Positions 29,680 through 38,329 of a stretch of 39,689 bases of DNA are shown here, piece by piece (position 1 is the stretch's first letter; every line of letters starts with the position of its first letter). Source of the DNA: a virus. Where the stretch lies: positions 1-39,689 of the IMG/VR virus record IMGVR_UViG_3300050821_003150; one strand, written 5' to 3'. The position numbers and the translations under genes are program-made. Below the pieces are notes generated by a model. The model had not been told where the DNA came from. It was given only the letters and a program-made list of their open reading frames with translations, and ran no database searches.

Positions 29680-32484
29680 ATGTGTGGAAAGTTTACATAC
29701 ACCCTTTCGCTATGTATAGTTTTAGGCGTTTCCTTTACATACGGGTCTCCCCTTAAAGAGGGGAAGCACTACGACTATTCTAAGGGCCTAGACACCTACC
29801 ACTCTTCACTATCTCTCCCGGACGGGTTTGTTCAGAAGTCCCTAAACGTTCTCTTTGATGCCCAGGCTCCTGTCACCAAGCGGCAAGGATATTCTGTGGC
29901 CTTTTCAAGCAAAGGGTATTCCTACCAGCAGGCGTGGACGTATGTCGACCCCACTAACACGTCCTGGATCATTGTTCGGGCATCTGATTCCGTTATTGCC
30001 AACAGTTTGTCGGGCGGTTTAAGTGTCCTGGTCGCCACCGTGTCCGCCAATAATTTGGTCGGAGAAGCCAATGCGTTTGGGGACGCTTTCTTTACCGATC
30101 AAACCCAGGGGGTCTATTTCTGGAACGGGACTTCCACCACCTATGTATCGGGGAGCCCGAAAGGGTCCTTAATGGCCCAGTGGCATGGACGCGTGTGGGT
30201 GGCGGGTTTGGCTGTGCCAAGTGGAAATCAACTGTGGGGTTCTAGGCAATATGATGCGATCTCAGGAACCGCCTGGGGGACAGGGGTCAACCCGAACGAC
30301 CCCGTGACGCTCGTGGTGGGTCTCCAGGATAACTTTGACAATATCTCAGCGCTTTATCCTTTCCTCGATACACTCTACACGTTCCGCCACTTCTCGACCT
30401 ATGCCGTCTATGGGTTTGACCAGACCTCTTTCCAACTGTCCTTTATTACCGCCGAGTGCGGATGCGTGGATCAGAACTCTATTCAGACCTATAACCATGC
30501 TCTGGTGTTCGTTTCAGAGCGCGGGGTAGAGTCTTTTAACGGGTATACCTGTACCCGCATTTCGGATGCGGTGAAGAACATGGTGGATGCTTCGATTCAG
30601 GCCCAAGGGGGTGTGAATCAGCAATCCTGGGTCCAGGCGTCGCCAGCCGATTGGAATGCGGGGACCTTCACGCCTTCTGCCAATCTCAATACAGTCATTG
30701 CGTCCCCTGCGTTGGTTCTTTCGACTTTTAGTGTGACGGAAAACTCAAATACACAGTGGTCTCTAGGAAGTACGAGCAATGTCGTTGTCGGCGTGAGTTC
30801 TATTTCTTTGGTGATTAATAATTTAGGGAATCTTACGAACCCGAGTTTCGAGAGTTCGATCTCTGGGAATTGGACCGCGAATGGTGGCCTTCCTACATTC
30901 CAGCGCGTTTCGAGTATTGGGGGCCTTAATTGCGGGACGATTAATCCTCAAAGTGGTTCGTCGTTAATGCAATATTCAGACTCCCCGCTTGATTATGTTT
31001 CTGGTGACACGGTTGAATTTGATGCGACGAATGATACTGCGGTAAACCCCACCATTCTTCAGCAAGTGTTTGCGACCGTTACCTTTGATTGTACATGGAG
31101 ACAATACACGCTAACGCCTTCTGCGGCTAATTTTGGAACTCGCGTGAGGTTTCAATTCCGATTTCGTACAGGGTCAACCGGGGAGACGTTACAGACCTCC
31201 GATTCTTATATATGGGGAGGCCCTATTACATTTTATGCAGCTATGGGGGACGTTAATGCAGTTCCTACCAATGGAATTCCATATTACGGTTTTGATAATG
31301 TCCAGAATGGATCAGATACGATTACCTCTGGGTCATTCACATCTCAGGTATATAACACGGGCATTGCGTCTAATTCCTATTCCATCACGAACTTTTCTTG
31401 GACTCCAAATATTACTACCCCGACTTTCAATTTACAGACTTCCGGAGGAGCCAGCGGTCCTTGGACATCAATCTTGGCGTCAAGCGCCACAAATGCCTTT
31501 GGATTTCAATACTTCCAGTACACGAGCACCATCACGGCAGAGCCGGGAGACAACGTTTTTGCAGCCATTAATTCCGCTACGGTCCAAGCCACGGCCTCCA
31601 CGGGAACGATCAAATCCCAGATTCATAATTTGGGAACGATCAACTCCTTCGGGAACTTTGCTGTGACGGATGTCTTAAATTCCGGAAACATTAATTTCTC
31701 TATTTGCACATCGAGCAATCCGACGATGAATGGCGGTGCGGGAAACACCGCCTCTTGCGCGAATCAAACGGTCAATTCACAGATTACCGTCTCAACAGGA
31801 GTCACAGGGGCCTCTACCTATGTCCAGTGGTATGCCACCTTTAGCGTCACTGCCGCCACCCAGACGCCAACGCTGAACTCGGGAGTCGTCCAGTGGTTCT
31901 CAGGAAACAACTCTCCGCCGATGGCTTCAACGGTCTGGGATAACCGCTACTGGTTGTCTTTGACCACGACGACAGCCGACACCGCTGACGATGCGGTTTT
32001 GGTTTTAGGTATCTCGGGGGCCTGGGCGCTTTTGGATCTCCATGCCGGTGGATTCGTCCAGTATAAGAATAGCCTCTACCATTCTGATTCCTTGGCCTCC
32101 GGAAATGTATACCTGGACAATCAGGGCTATCGGGACAATAATAAAGCTATCAATGCCTTTATCCAGACGAAGGATCTATGCGGGGAGGACCTCGATACAG
32201 AGGACTATTACGAATCCCTTTATACGTCCATGGACAATCTTGGGAGTTTCAATATGACCATCCAATATGCCATGGACCGCTTAAACACGTCCCCTTATAC
32301 GCTTTCATCCATTAACCAGACGGAGTTTTCGGGAAATACGGCCATTAAGATCCCATTTATTCAAAGTGTCAATAACCAGAACTTTTCCAAATGCATCAAT
32401 TTCACTTTTACAGAACCGGATTTGGATAGTCCATGGCTTTGGTATGGTTTCACGACCTATTCTCACCCCAGGGAGGTCCAATGA
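29680..32484 (+). CDS. Large tail hub/needle-region protein with signal-like start
   Basis: 934 residues; GGGAGGG upstream and start right after the previous TAA. Leader MCGKFTYTLSLCIVLGVSF, TYG-SP. Residues about 25-330 resemble the hub/'stabilisation' class of short-tailed phages: YDYSKGLDTYHSSLSLPDGF, APVTKRQGYS, LDTLYTFRHFSTYAVYG, HALVFVSERGVESFNG. The middle (about 350-760) is Ser/Thr/Asn-rich beta repeats, and the C-terminus (760-934) is a globular domain (VWDNRYWLSLTTT; LWYGFTTYSHPREVQ). Probably a tail hub with receptor-binding arms. Confidence 0.7.
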   Translation: MCGKFTYTLSLCIVLGVSFTYGSPLKEGKHYDYSKGLDTYHSSLSLPDGFVQKSLNVLFDAQAPVTKRQGYSVAFSSKGYSYQQAWTYVDPTNTSWIIVRASDSVIANSLSGGLSVLVATVSANNLVGEANAFGDAFFTDQTQGVYFWNGTSTTYVSGSPKGSLMAQWHGRVWVAGLAVPSGNQLWGSRQYDAISGTAWGTGVNPNDPVTLVVGLQDNFDNISALYPFLDTLYTFRHFSTYAVYGFDQTSFQLSFITAECGCVDQNSIQTYNHALVFVSERGVESFNGYTCTRISDAVKNMVDASIQAQGGVNQQSWVQASPADWNAGTFTPSANLNTVIASPALVLSTFSVTENSNTQWSLGSTSNVVVGVSSISLVINNLGNLTNPSFESSISGNWTANGGLPTFQRVSSIGGLNCGTINPQSGSSLMQYSDSPLDYVSGDTVEFDATNDTAVNPTILQQVFATVTFDCTWRQYTLTPSAANFGTRVRFQFRFRTGSTGETLQTSDSYIWGGPITFYAAMGDVNAVPTNGIPYYGFDNVQNGSDTITSGSFTSQVYNTGIASNSYSITNFSWTPNITTPTFNLQTSGGASGPWTSILASSATNAFGFQYFQYTSTITAEPGDNVFAAINSATVQATASTGTIKSQIHNLGTINSFGNFAVTDVLNSGNINFSICTSSNPTMNGGAGNTASCANQTVNSQITVSTGVTGASTYVQWYATFSVTAATQTPTLNSGVVQWFSGNNSPPMASTVWDNRYWLSLTTTTADTADDAVLVLGISGAWALLDLHAGGFVQYKNSLYHSDSLASGNVYLDNQGYRDNNKAINAFIQTKDLCGEDLDTEDYYESLYTSMDNLGSFNMTIQYAMDRLNTSPYTLSSINQTEFSGNTAIKIPFIQSVNNQNFSKCINFTFTEPDLDSPWLWYGFTTYSHPREVQ

Positions 32485-33188
32485 GGATTCGGGATTGGAG
32501 GATTCCTTTTGGTGTTCTTCTTCTCTGCGCTTTGGCAGAGTTTTCCTGGGGCGCGTCGCCTACGTCCAGTTCAGTTTTATTGCCTGTCCCAGACCCCGCC
32601 ACCTACCGGGACCTTCAGAATCTTCAGCAGGCGATCATCAATCCGACGATTTCAACGGGAACGGCTAAGGGATTTATGGTCTCTTCTTTTACGGCCACAA
32701 ACTTTACGGCTACCAATGGCACGATCACGACAAAACTGACCGTTCCGAATGGTGTTGCGGCAACAGACGCAGCGGCATTCGGCCAACTCCCAGTTTTCAC
32801 CAACATGACGACTTACGCGGGCGGGGTCAATGGGAATGGTTCTATTTCAGGTGGGGTATTTGAATATAGACAGATGGGTGATGTGATTGATGTATGGGCT
32901 ACGTATACCTCAGGGATACCCACAGGAACGGCGTGGAGTATGACCCTTCCTGTCAATATCAATTTAACGTCGCTTCAGAACACGCAGGCCATCTTAGGTG
33001 TTTTAGGAGCTTCAGACGCGGGGACATCCAACGGACTTTTGATTTTTACGGACGGGTCGGATGCAACGAAAGTCTATGTTACTTTGCCGACGGCAGGAAC
33101 CGCCGGAGGTGCCTTTCACAAAGAACTAGGTAATGTCCGCATGAATAATACGGATACCGTAAGCGTTCGATTTACGTATCCAAAATAG
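32481..33188 (+). CDS. Tail fibre-like protein with signal peptide
   Basis: 235 residues from ATG 32481 (GGGAGG upstream, ATGA overlap). Leader MRIRDWRIPFGVLLLCAL, EFSWG-ASP. Then a short helix (DPATYRDLQNLQQAIINPT) and repeats (SFTATNFTATNGTITTKLTV) as in fibre shafts, and a C-terminal head domain (VIDVWATYTSGIPTGTAWSM, KVYVTLPTAG). Probably receptor-binding. Confidence 0.7.
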   Translation: MRIRDWRIPFGVLLLCALAEFSWGASPTSSSVLLPVPDPATYRDLQNLQQAIINPTISTGTAKGFMVSSFTATNFTATNGTITTKLTVPNGVAATDAAAFGQLPVFTNMTTYAGGVNGNGSISGGVFEYRQMGDVIDVWATYTSGIPTGTAWSMTLPVNINLTSLQNTQAILGVLGASDAGTSNGLLIFTDGSDATKVYVTLPTAGTAGGAFHKELGNVRMNNTDTVSVRFTYPK

Positions 33189-33197
33189 GAGGAGTAT

Positions 33198-34283
33198 ATG
33201 GCCACAGGCGGAATTTTACCGACAGACACAGAGAATACAGGAGGGCCTCTTGGCGGGGATAATAGTGGTGGGACGGGAGGAGCCGATCCCAATCCCATTA
33301 CAGACCCTACAGGCGGACAACCCAATTTTAATATAGAAGCCATTTTTCAGAGCTTCGGGTATACGCCCTCACAGGCCGAAATCAACGCTTTGTCCCCCGC
33401 TTTTGAAGGACGCACGAACGTCCTTCAAACGGGGACTTCGGCAGTAGCGGAATACGTCCAGGCCCACCAAGAATTGGCGGGTGCCCAAAGTCAGATTCAG
33501 GGCAATCTCTTGTCTGAACAGGAGGCGGCCAAGAACTCCCAGACCTTAGCCGATGTCTATGCTTCTGGAGGCCAGGCGGCTTACGATGCGGCGGCACAGG
33601 TCTTTACACAGGCCCCAAAGCTCTTTGGGTCTTTGACGGCAGATCAGATCACGCAGTATCTCCAGCCCGCTCAGGATGCTTTCAATAAGGCACAAGGGAC
33701 TACGACGGGAGCGATGTCCGCCAGAGGCTTAGGTGGATCTTCTATTGAATCCCAGGCTTTAAGTCAGAATCTTTCCCAGTTCATGACGCAGACGCTCATG
33801 ACGGGTCTTGGGATTGGTCAGCAGCAACAAGCAAATCAGGCGGGAGTGCTACAGAACAAGGGGGCTGGGCTCTTTGGTCTTTCGCAGACCGAGACTGGAG
33901 TGGGTGCTCAGTACCAGGGTCTTGCCAATGCCTCAGCAGCCAATAACGCAACGCTGGCGGGTCAAAAGACGGGGTTGGCGGGAGGGGCTGTGAATGAGGC
34001 GATTGCTCAAGAGGCAGCGATTCGGGCTTTAAATCCTCAGTCACAGAGTTTCGGAGGCCAGATCTTATCGGGCCTAGAAAGTGCGGGAGTGCAAGATATC
34101 ACGAATCTGGGACAGAACCTGGTTGGAAGCATACCTGGATTGGGGCCTTTGACCAAACCAGGAGGAGGGTTTCCTGGAATGACGCTTGGAGGAGGAAGTT
34201 CTGGAGTTTCACCGACAGGAGCTCCGATCTCAACATCCACGGCGGCTCCAGCACTTCCTGATTTCACGTCAGGATTGGCGTAA
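33198..34283 (+). CDS. Putative ejection/internal virion protein
   Basis: 361 residues; AGGAGG upstream. Gly/Pro-rich ends, and a long Ala/Gln/Ser helix centre (AYDAAAQVFTQAP, NKAQGTTTGAMSARGLGGSS, QALSQNLSQFMTQTLMTGLG). Low complexity, no leader. This type of Ala/Gln/Gly-rich protein after tail genes of P22-like phages is usually ejected with the DNA. Confidence 0.6.
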   Translation: MATGGILPTDTENTGGPLGGDNSGGTGGADPNPITDPTGGQPNFNIEAIFQSFGYTPSQAEINALSPAFEGRTNVLQTGTSAVAEYVQAHQELAGAQSQIQGNLLSEQEAAKNSQTLADVYASGGQAAYDAAAQVFTQAPKLFGSLTADQITQYLQPAQDAFNKAQGTTTGAMSARGLGGSSIESQALSQNLSQFMTQTLMTGLGIGQQQQANQAGVLQNKGAGLFGLSQTETGVGAQYQGLANASAANNATLAGQKTGLAGGAVNEAIAQEAAIRALNPQSQSFGGQILSGLESAGVQDITNLGQNLVGSIPGLGPLTKPGGGFPGMTLGGGSSGVSPTGAPISTSTAAPALPDFTSGLA

Positions 34284-34292
34284 GGAGGTTTT

Positions 34293-35126
34293 ATGTTAGG
34301 CGATACAGATGCCGTTTTAGGAAGCGTCCCTCAGAATGCTTCGATCATTCAAGGGCAACAGGACAGACAACAGAATCTTGGGATAGACAGGGCCAATGTG
34401 GCTATGAAGCCGGGGCAAGAGGAGGCTTCCGCTCAGGCGACTGCTCAAGGGACCAATATAGGTAATCAAGTGACGATCTCTCCACAAATAGCGAAGGGAT
34501 TAGAGAAGATGACGGGGCAAAAATGGGACCAGGCCGTCGGGACCAAATGGAATGCCAATGTCTTTACCGCCATCGTCACGGGCATGACCCAAGCCAAATA
34601 CCATCAGGATGTTCAGGCCGGGAAGATCGTTGTGGAGGGGATGAAAGTGGGGGAGTCTGAGAAGAAAACGGAAACGACAGAGGCAGGAAAGGATAATCGC
34701 CAAAATAAGTCTATTGAAGCTAAGCACGAGGATGTGGCCACCCAAGTCAAAGGGCGAAAGGATGTGGCCACTACTCCAAAACCCAAAGTCGCTACGCCCA
34801 AAGACCCCTCCGAGGAGGGTCGTCAACTCTTGGATGGCATCAATAAAGCTTCTAAATCTGGAGATGATGTAGCCAAACAGACGGCGATTACCAACTATAA
34901 CAACTTCGCCAAAGAGCATGGTTTGGCCACTTATACGCCAGAAGAAGGAGATCTAAAGAAGTTTTCGGAATTTGTAATGAATGGACTTGGAAAGTTAAAG
35001 GCCAAATTCGATCAAGCGGGGAAGAATGATGGTTCTGAAAAGGCAAAGGCATGGTTACAGAAGAATCATCCCGAACTTAAAAATCCCACGGATCAGGATA
35101 TCGAGTGGGCAAAGAAGAAAATGTAA
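34293..35126 (+). CDS. Hydrophilic virion-like protein
   Basis: 277 residues; AAGGAGG upstream. Gln/Lys/Glu/Thr-rich with a central charged linker (TTPKPKVATPKDPSEEG) and a helical C-terminus ending KNPTDQDIEWAKKKM. The final 'HPELxxPTxxDIxWA' looks like a small phage C-terminal motif. Likely a second ejection protein; no catalytic motif seen. Confidence 0.55.
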   Translation: MLGDTDAVLGSVPQNASIIQGQQDRQQNLGIDRANVAMKPGQEEASAQATAQGTNIGNQVTISPQIAKGLEKMTGQKWDQAVGTKWNANVFTAIVTGMTQAKYHQDVQAGKIVVEGMKVGESEKKTETTEAGKDNRQNKSIEAKHEDVATQVKGRKDVATTPKPKVATPKDPSEEGRQLLDGINKASKSGDDVAKQTAITNYNNFAKEHGLATYTPEEGDLKKFSEFVMNGLGKLKAKFDQAGKNDGSEKAKAWLQKNHPELKNPTDQDIEWAKKKM

Positions 35127-38100
35127 TGGCTGACGACGATCTTCCTCCATCCTTAAGAGCTTCGGGTGATGTTCCGCCGTCTATGAGGACACCGGATCAA
35201 ACGCCTCCTTCCATGCGATCAGGTATGGTCTCTGCGCCCATGCCCTCCCGTCCCGATCCTATGCAGGCCACATTTGAACAGGATAAGAATGTAAAAGCAG
35301 GAGAAGAAGTCCCTGCTGAAGGAAAAGCGTTTATGGCTGCTGAATCTGCTGCTGGCGGTTACTATCTTCCTCAGCTTCCAGGGCAGATCATCCGTGGAGC
35401 AAAGGCTTTAGGAGAACTTCCGAAGACAGTAGAAGAAGCTATGAATGCCGTAAAGACGGGCGGTGGGGCTGAAGAGTTCCCAAGAGCTTCTATTGAGGGC
35501 GATAAAATAGTAAAAGCTCCTTGGGATATGACAAAAGAGGAATTTTCAAAAGAAGAAGCCAAAGGTATGGGTATAAGTTGGCAAAATGCGGTTAAGGATG
35601 ATAATGGAAATATCCATGTTTCCAATACGGCAGAGCATGGCGACATGGTTCCAAAGCTTAGAGATCAAGGATTAATCGGAGACGAAGACAAACCGCAGTA
35701 TCGCGGATGGGTTTGGAAAGGCTTGGATAAGGATAAAACATTTATTGATGTTGGTGATCTCCAAAAGTCTGGAGGAGATTTTCATCAAGCGTATCTGAAC
35801 AAGAAGCCAGAAGATCCAAAGCATGGGAGTATCGCTGATATCTTTAAGTTTGAGAAAGAACCAGGAACGATGTACCACGGCACTGCCCTTCGGTCGCTGG
35901 ATTCAATTTTGAAACAGGGAGAGATAAGACCGAACATTTCGGCAGATGCCGATAATATTATGAAGGAGCATCCATCAATTTCGTTGAGCCGAGAACCAAA
36001 GATCGCAGAATGTTTTGGGAATGTGGTCTTCCACGTAAAGGAAGACAAGGTCCCCGATGCTTATGAGGCTGAAAAGATGTGGGCTCAGTATGGCGATAAA
36101 TATAAGGGCATTGAACATCGTCTTGATAGGCCAATTCCCTTGAAGGATGTGGATAAGGTCACTATTCAGTTGGGTTCCAAGGAAGGAATGGACTATAAAT
36201 TCGCCGGTTCTAAAACCGTCCAAGAGTATGTCGATGATCTCAAAAGCAGAGGGATTCAGGTCGATATCCAAAAACCTCAAGACCCAAGAGATGTTTTAAA
36301 GCAAGTTGCCAAAGACTCCGTAGAAAAAGTCCTTCCTCAGTCCTCCAAATCTGCCGAGCATCTGGCGATTGATGCGGAAACAGCAGGTTCCCAAGCTCCG
36401 AGAGCGCTGGGTGTTCCTTCAGCGATGGTGGATTCTTCTTCCAAGCTCAAGGGAACTGAAACAGCTCCTGCACTTAAACCAGAGATCATCCCAGGCACAA
36501 GAGCTTGGTCGACTCAAATTTGGCAACGGCTCGTCACTCCGGCGGCTAAGGCGATTGCCGCGCAAGGGCCATCGGGTCAATCCCTGGCAGCCGATATTAT
36601 TAAGGTCCGCGATGTTCCGAGCGTCCGATACGGTATGGAATTTGGAGCAGGGTTTGAAGAACTTTATAATCAGCTCCCTAAAAAGTTTGTGGAGCAGGTC
36701 GGAAACGAAATCCAGATGTCTCTTGAAAACAAGTCTTTTGAAAGCGACCTTCCTTCCGACGTTAAAATTATTCGTTCTAAATTGGCGGAAGAAGCCAAGA
36801 ACGGCCTAAAGCGCATCAGTGATTGGGCGCAAATCGCCAACGACGGAAAACCGATTAAGATCCACCGCACCAATGGCGATGTGGTCGATTGGGCACCGCG
36901 CGGAGACTATTACCCGCGATGGGTGAAAACCGATATTTTAGAAGACATTGTTCGTGGCCAAGAAGGAAGAATGAAACAATTGGCCCAGCATCTTTTGGAT
37001 TCTCGCCAAGCACCAAATTCCCAGGCCGCGATGGAGCAGGTGAGAAATTTTAGGAAAGGGCTCTTGGATAGAAAGTTCGGTCACATCGAGCGCTCGCGTG
37101 AGATGGACCTCCCTCCCATGTTCTATGAAACCAATGCTTTTAAGGTCATTCCGCAGTATATGAAAACGGCTTATCAGCGTCTTTCGGAAGTGGAGACCTT
37201 TGGTCTAAATGATCACAAGGCCATCGGAAAGATCATGAATATTGCCCATGAAGGAGGAGATGAGGATTTGGCCATTCGTTCTTATCGTCGGATTACGGGG
37301 CGCGATCCCGTGGACGCTGTGGCCAAAGGCATGTTCTCCGCCCTTCGGAACTGGGCGACCGGGTCCATGATTCAATTCCAGACTACGCTATACCATCTTC
37401 CCAGGACGCTTTATCCCGCCCTGGAAGCGGGGTTCCTAAAATCCTTTAAAGGGCTATGGAACGCCATTGGAGAATCGGGCGATCTTGAAGCAACCCGTAT
37501 GGGAGTGAACTTGTCCAGAGGGATGTCCGAGTTCTTACAAGAGGAATATGGCGGAGGAAAAGGGGTTTCTGGGAAGTTTGCACAAAAGATGCTGACACTT
37601 GAGGGGATCAAGCCCTTAGACCGTTTTGACCGGAAGTATTCGGCCATTGTGGGGAAGGACTATATAGAAAATGATTTAGTCAAAACGCTTCTAAAAAAGC
37701 CGGGAAATTCGAGAGCTAGAGAGGGTCTTCAATCGCTCGGTATTGATACCGATAAAATCCTTGCCAATAAAAAGATTGATCCTTTGGATTTAAACGTAGG
37801 AGCCAAGCGCTTCTCGGACCGCTGGCAGGGAGCTCCCGATCCGACCCGACTCCCGATGTGGGCGACGACCAATCCTATTGTTCACTCCGCCTTTCAGTTC
37901 AAGAACTTTATCTATGTCATCAGCCGGGAAATGGGTGGTTCGATTGCTAGGGCCGCCAGGACGGGAGACATGGCCACACTCGCCCGTTTTGGATCTTTGC
38001 CGATGGCCGGAGGAGTGGTTTACGGCATTCGCCACGAGATGGGATTGCATGATACGAAGTATGTCGATGACCCGAAGCTCAATCAGGCCTTGAATGTCCT

Positions 38101-38329
38101 CCGAGACTCCGCTCCACTGCCCATCGGTGTGGATGTGGTCTTTAAAATCCTTCAAGGCCGTCGAGGAGTGAATGACATGATGACTTCTATGTTCCCTTCG
38201 ATTAACGCTCCGTTGGACCTTTTGGGCGATGTAGGGGAAACGATCAAGAAAGGAAAAATGGATAAGCAGACGAAGAAAGACTTTGAACGCCATATCCCAG
38301 GAGTTGGTACTTTCATATCTCATACATGA
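35126..38329 (+). CDS. Large ejection-type protein with ART-like domain
   Basis: 1067 residues from ATG 35126 (TAATG overlap). N-terminus has three PPSxR repeats (LPPSLRAS, VPPSMRTP, TPPSMRSG). Residues about 245-365 look like an ADP-ribosyltransferase fold: MYHGTALRSLDSILKQGEIR (249-), SISLSREPKIAECFG (286-) and YKGIEHRL with Glu330, matching the H-Y/H-G-T, S-T/L-S and E positions in order. The C-terminal ~580 residues are helical with AFQFKNFIYVISREMGGSIARAA as in large internal virion proteins. An injected enzyme acting on host factors (compare T4 Alt) is plausible but inferred. Confidence 0.65.
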   Translation: MADDDLPPSLRASGDVPPSMRTPDQTPPSMRSGMVSAPMPSRPDPMQATFEQDKNVKAGEEVPAEGKAFMAAESAAGGYYLPQLPGQIIRGAKALGELPKTVEEAMNAVKTGGGAEEFPRASIEGDKIVKAPWDMTKEEFSKEEAKGMGISWQNAVKDDNGNIHVSNTAEHGDMVPKLRDQGLIGDEDKPQYRGWVWKGLDKDKTFIDVGDLQKSGGDFHQAYLNKKPEDPKHGSIADIFKFEKEPGTMYHGTALRSLDSILKQGEIRPNISADADNIMKEHPSISLSREPKIAECFGNVVFHVKEDKVPDAYEAEKMWAQYGDKYKGIEHRLDRPIPLKDVDKVTIQLGSKEGMDYKFAGSKTVQEYVDDLKSRGIQVDIQKPQDPRDVLKQVAKDSVEKVLPQSSKSAEHLAIDAETAGSQAPRALGVPSAMVDSSSKLKGTETAPALKPEIIPGTRAWSTQIWQRLVTPAAKAIAAQGPSGQSLAADIIKVRDVPSVRYGMEFGAGFEELYNQLPKKFVEQVGNEIQMSLENKSFESDLPSDVKIIRSKLAEEAKNGLKRISDWAQIANDGKPIKIHRTNGDVVDWAPRGDYYPRWVKTDILEDIVRGQEGRMKQLAQHLLDSRQAPNSQAAMEQVRNFRKGLLDRKFGHIERSREMDLPPMFYETNAFKVIPQYMKTAYQRLSEVETFGLNDHKAIGKIMNIAHEGGDEDLAIRSYRRITGRDPVDAVAKGMFSALRNWATGSMIQFQTTLYHLPRTLYPALEAGFLKSFKGLWNAIGESGDLEATRMGVNLSRGMSEFLQEEYGGGKGVSGKFAQKMLTLEGIKPLDRFDRKYSAIVGKDYIENDLVKTLLKKPGNSRAREGLQSLGIDTDKILANKKIDPLDLNVGAKRFSDRWQGAPDPTRLPMWATTNPIVHSAFQFKNFIYVISREMGGSIARAARTGDMATLARFGSLPMAGGVVYGIRHEMGLHDTKYVDDPKLNQALNVLRDSAPLPIGVDVVFKILQGRRGVNDMMTSMFPSINAPLDLLGDVGETIKKGKMDKQTKKDFERHIPGVGTFISHT

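Noticed and set aside
36369-36809. Plus-strand frame inside the large ejection-type gene
   Set aside because: Shadow of the long gene; Arg/Lys/Ser-rich with no start signal or recognisable pattern.
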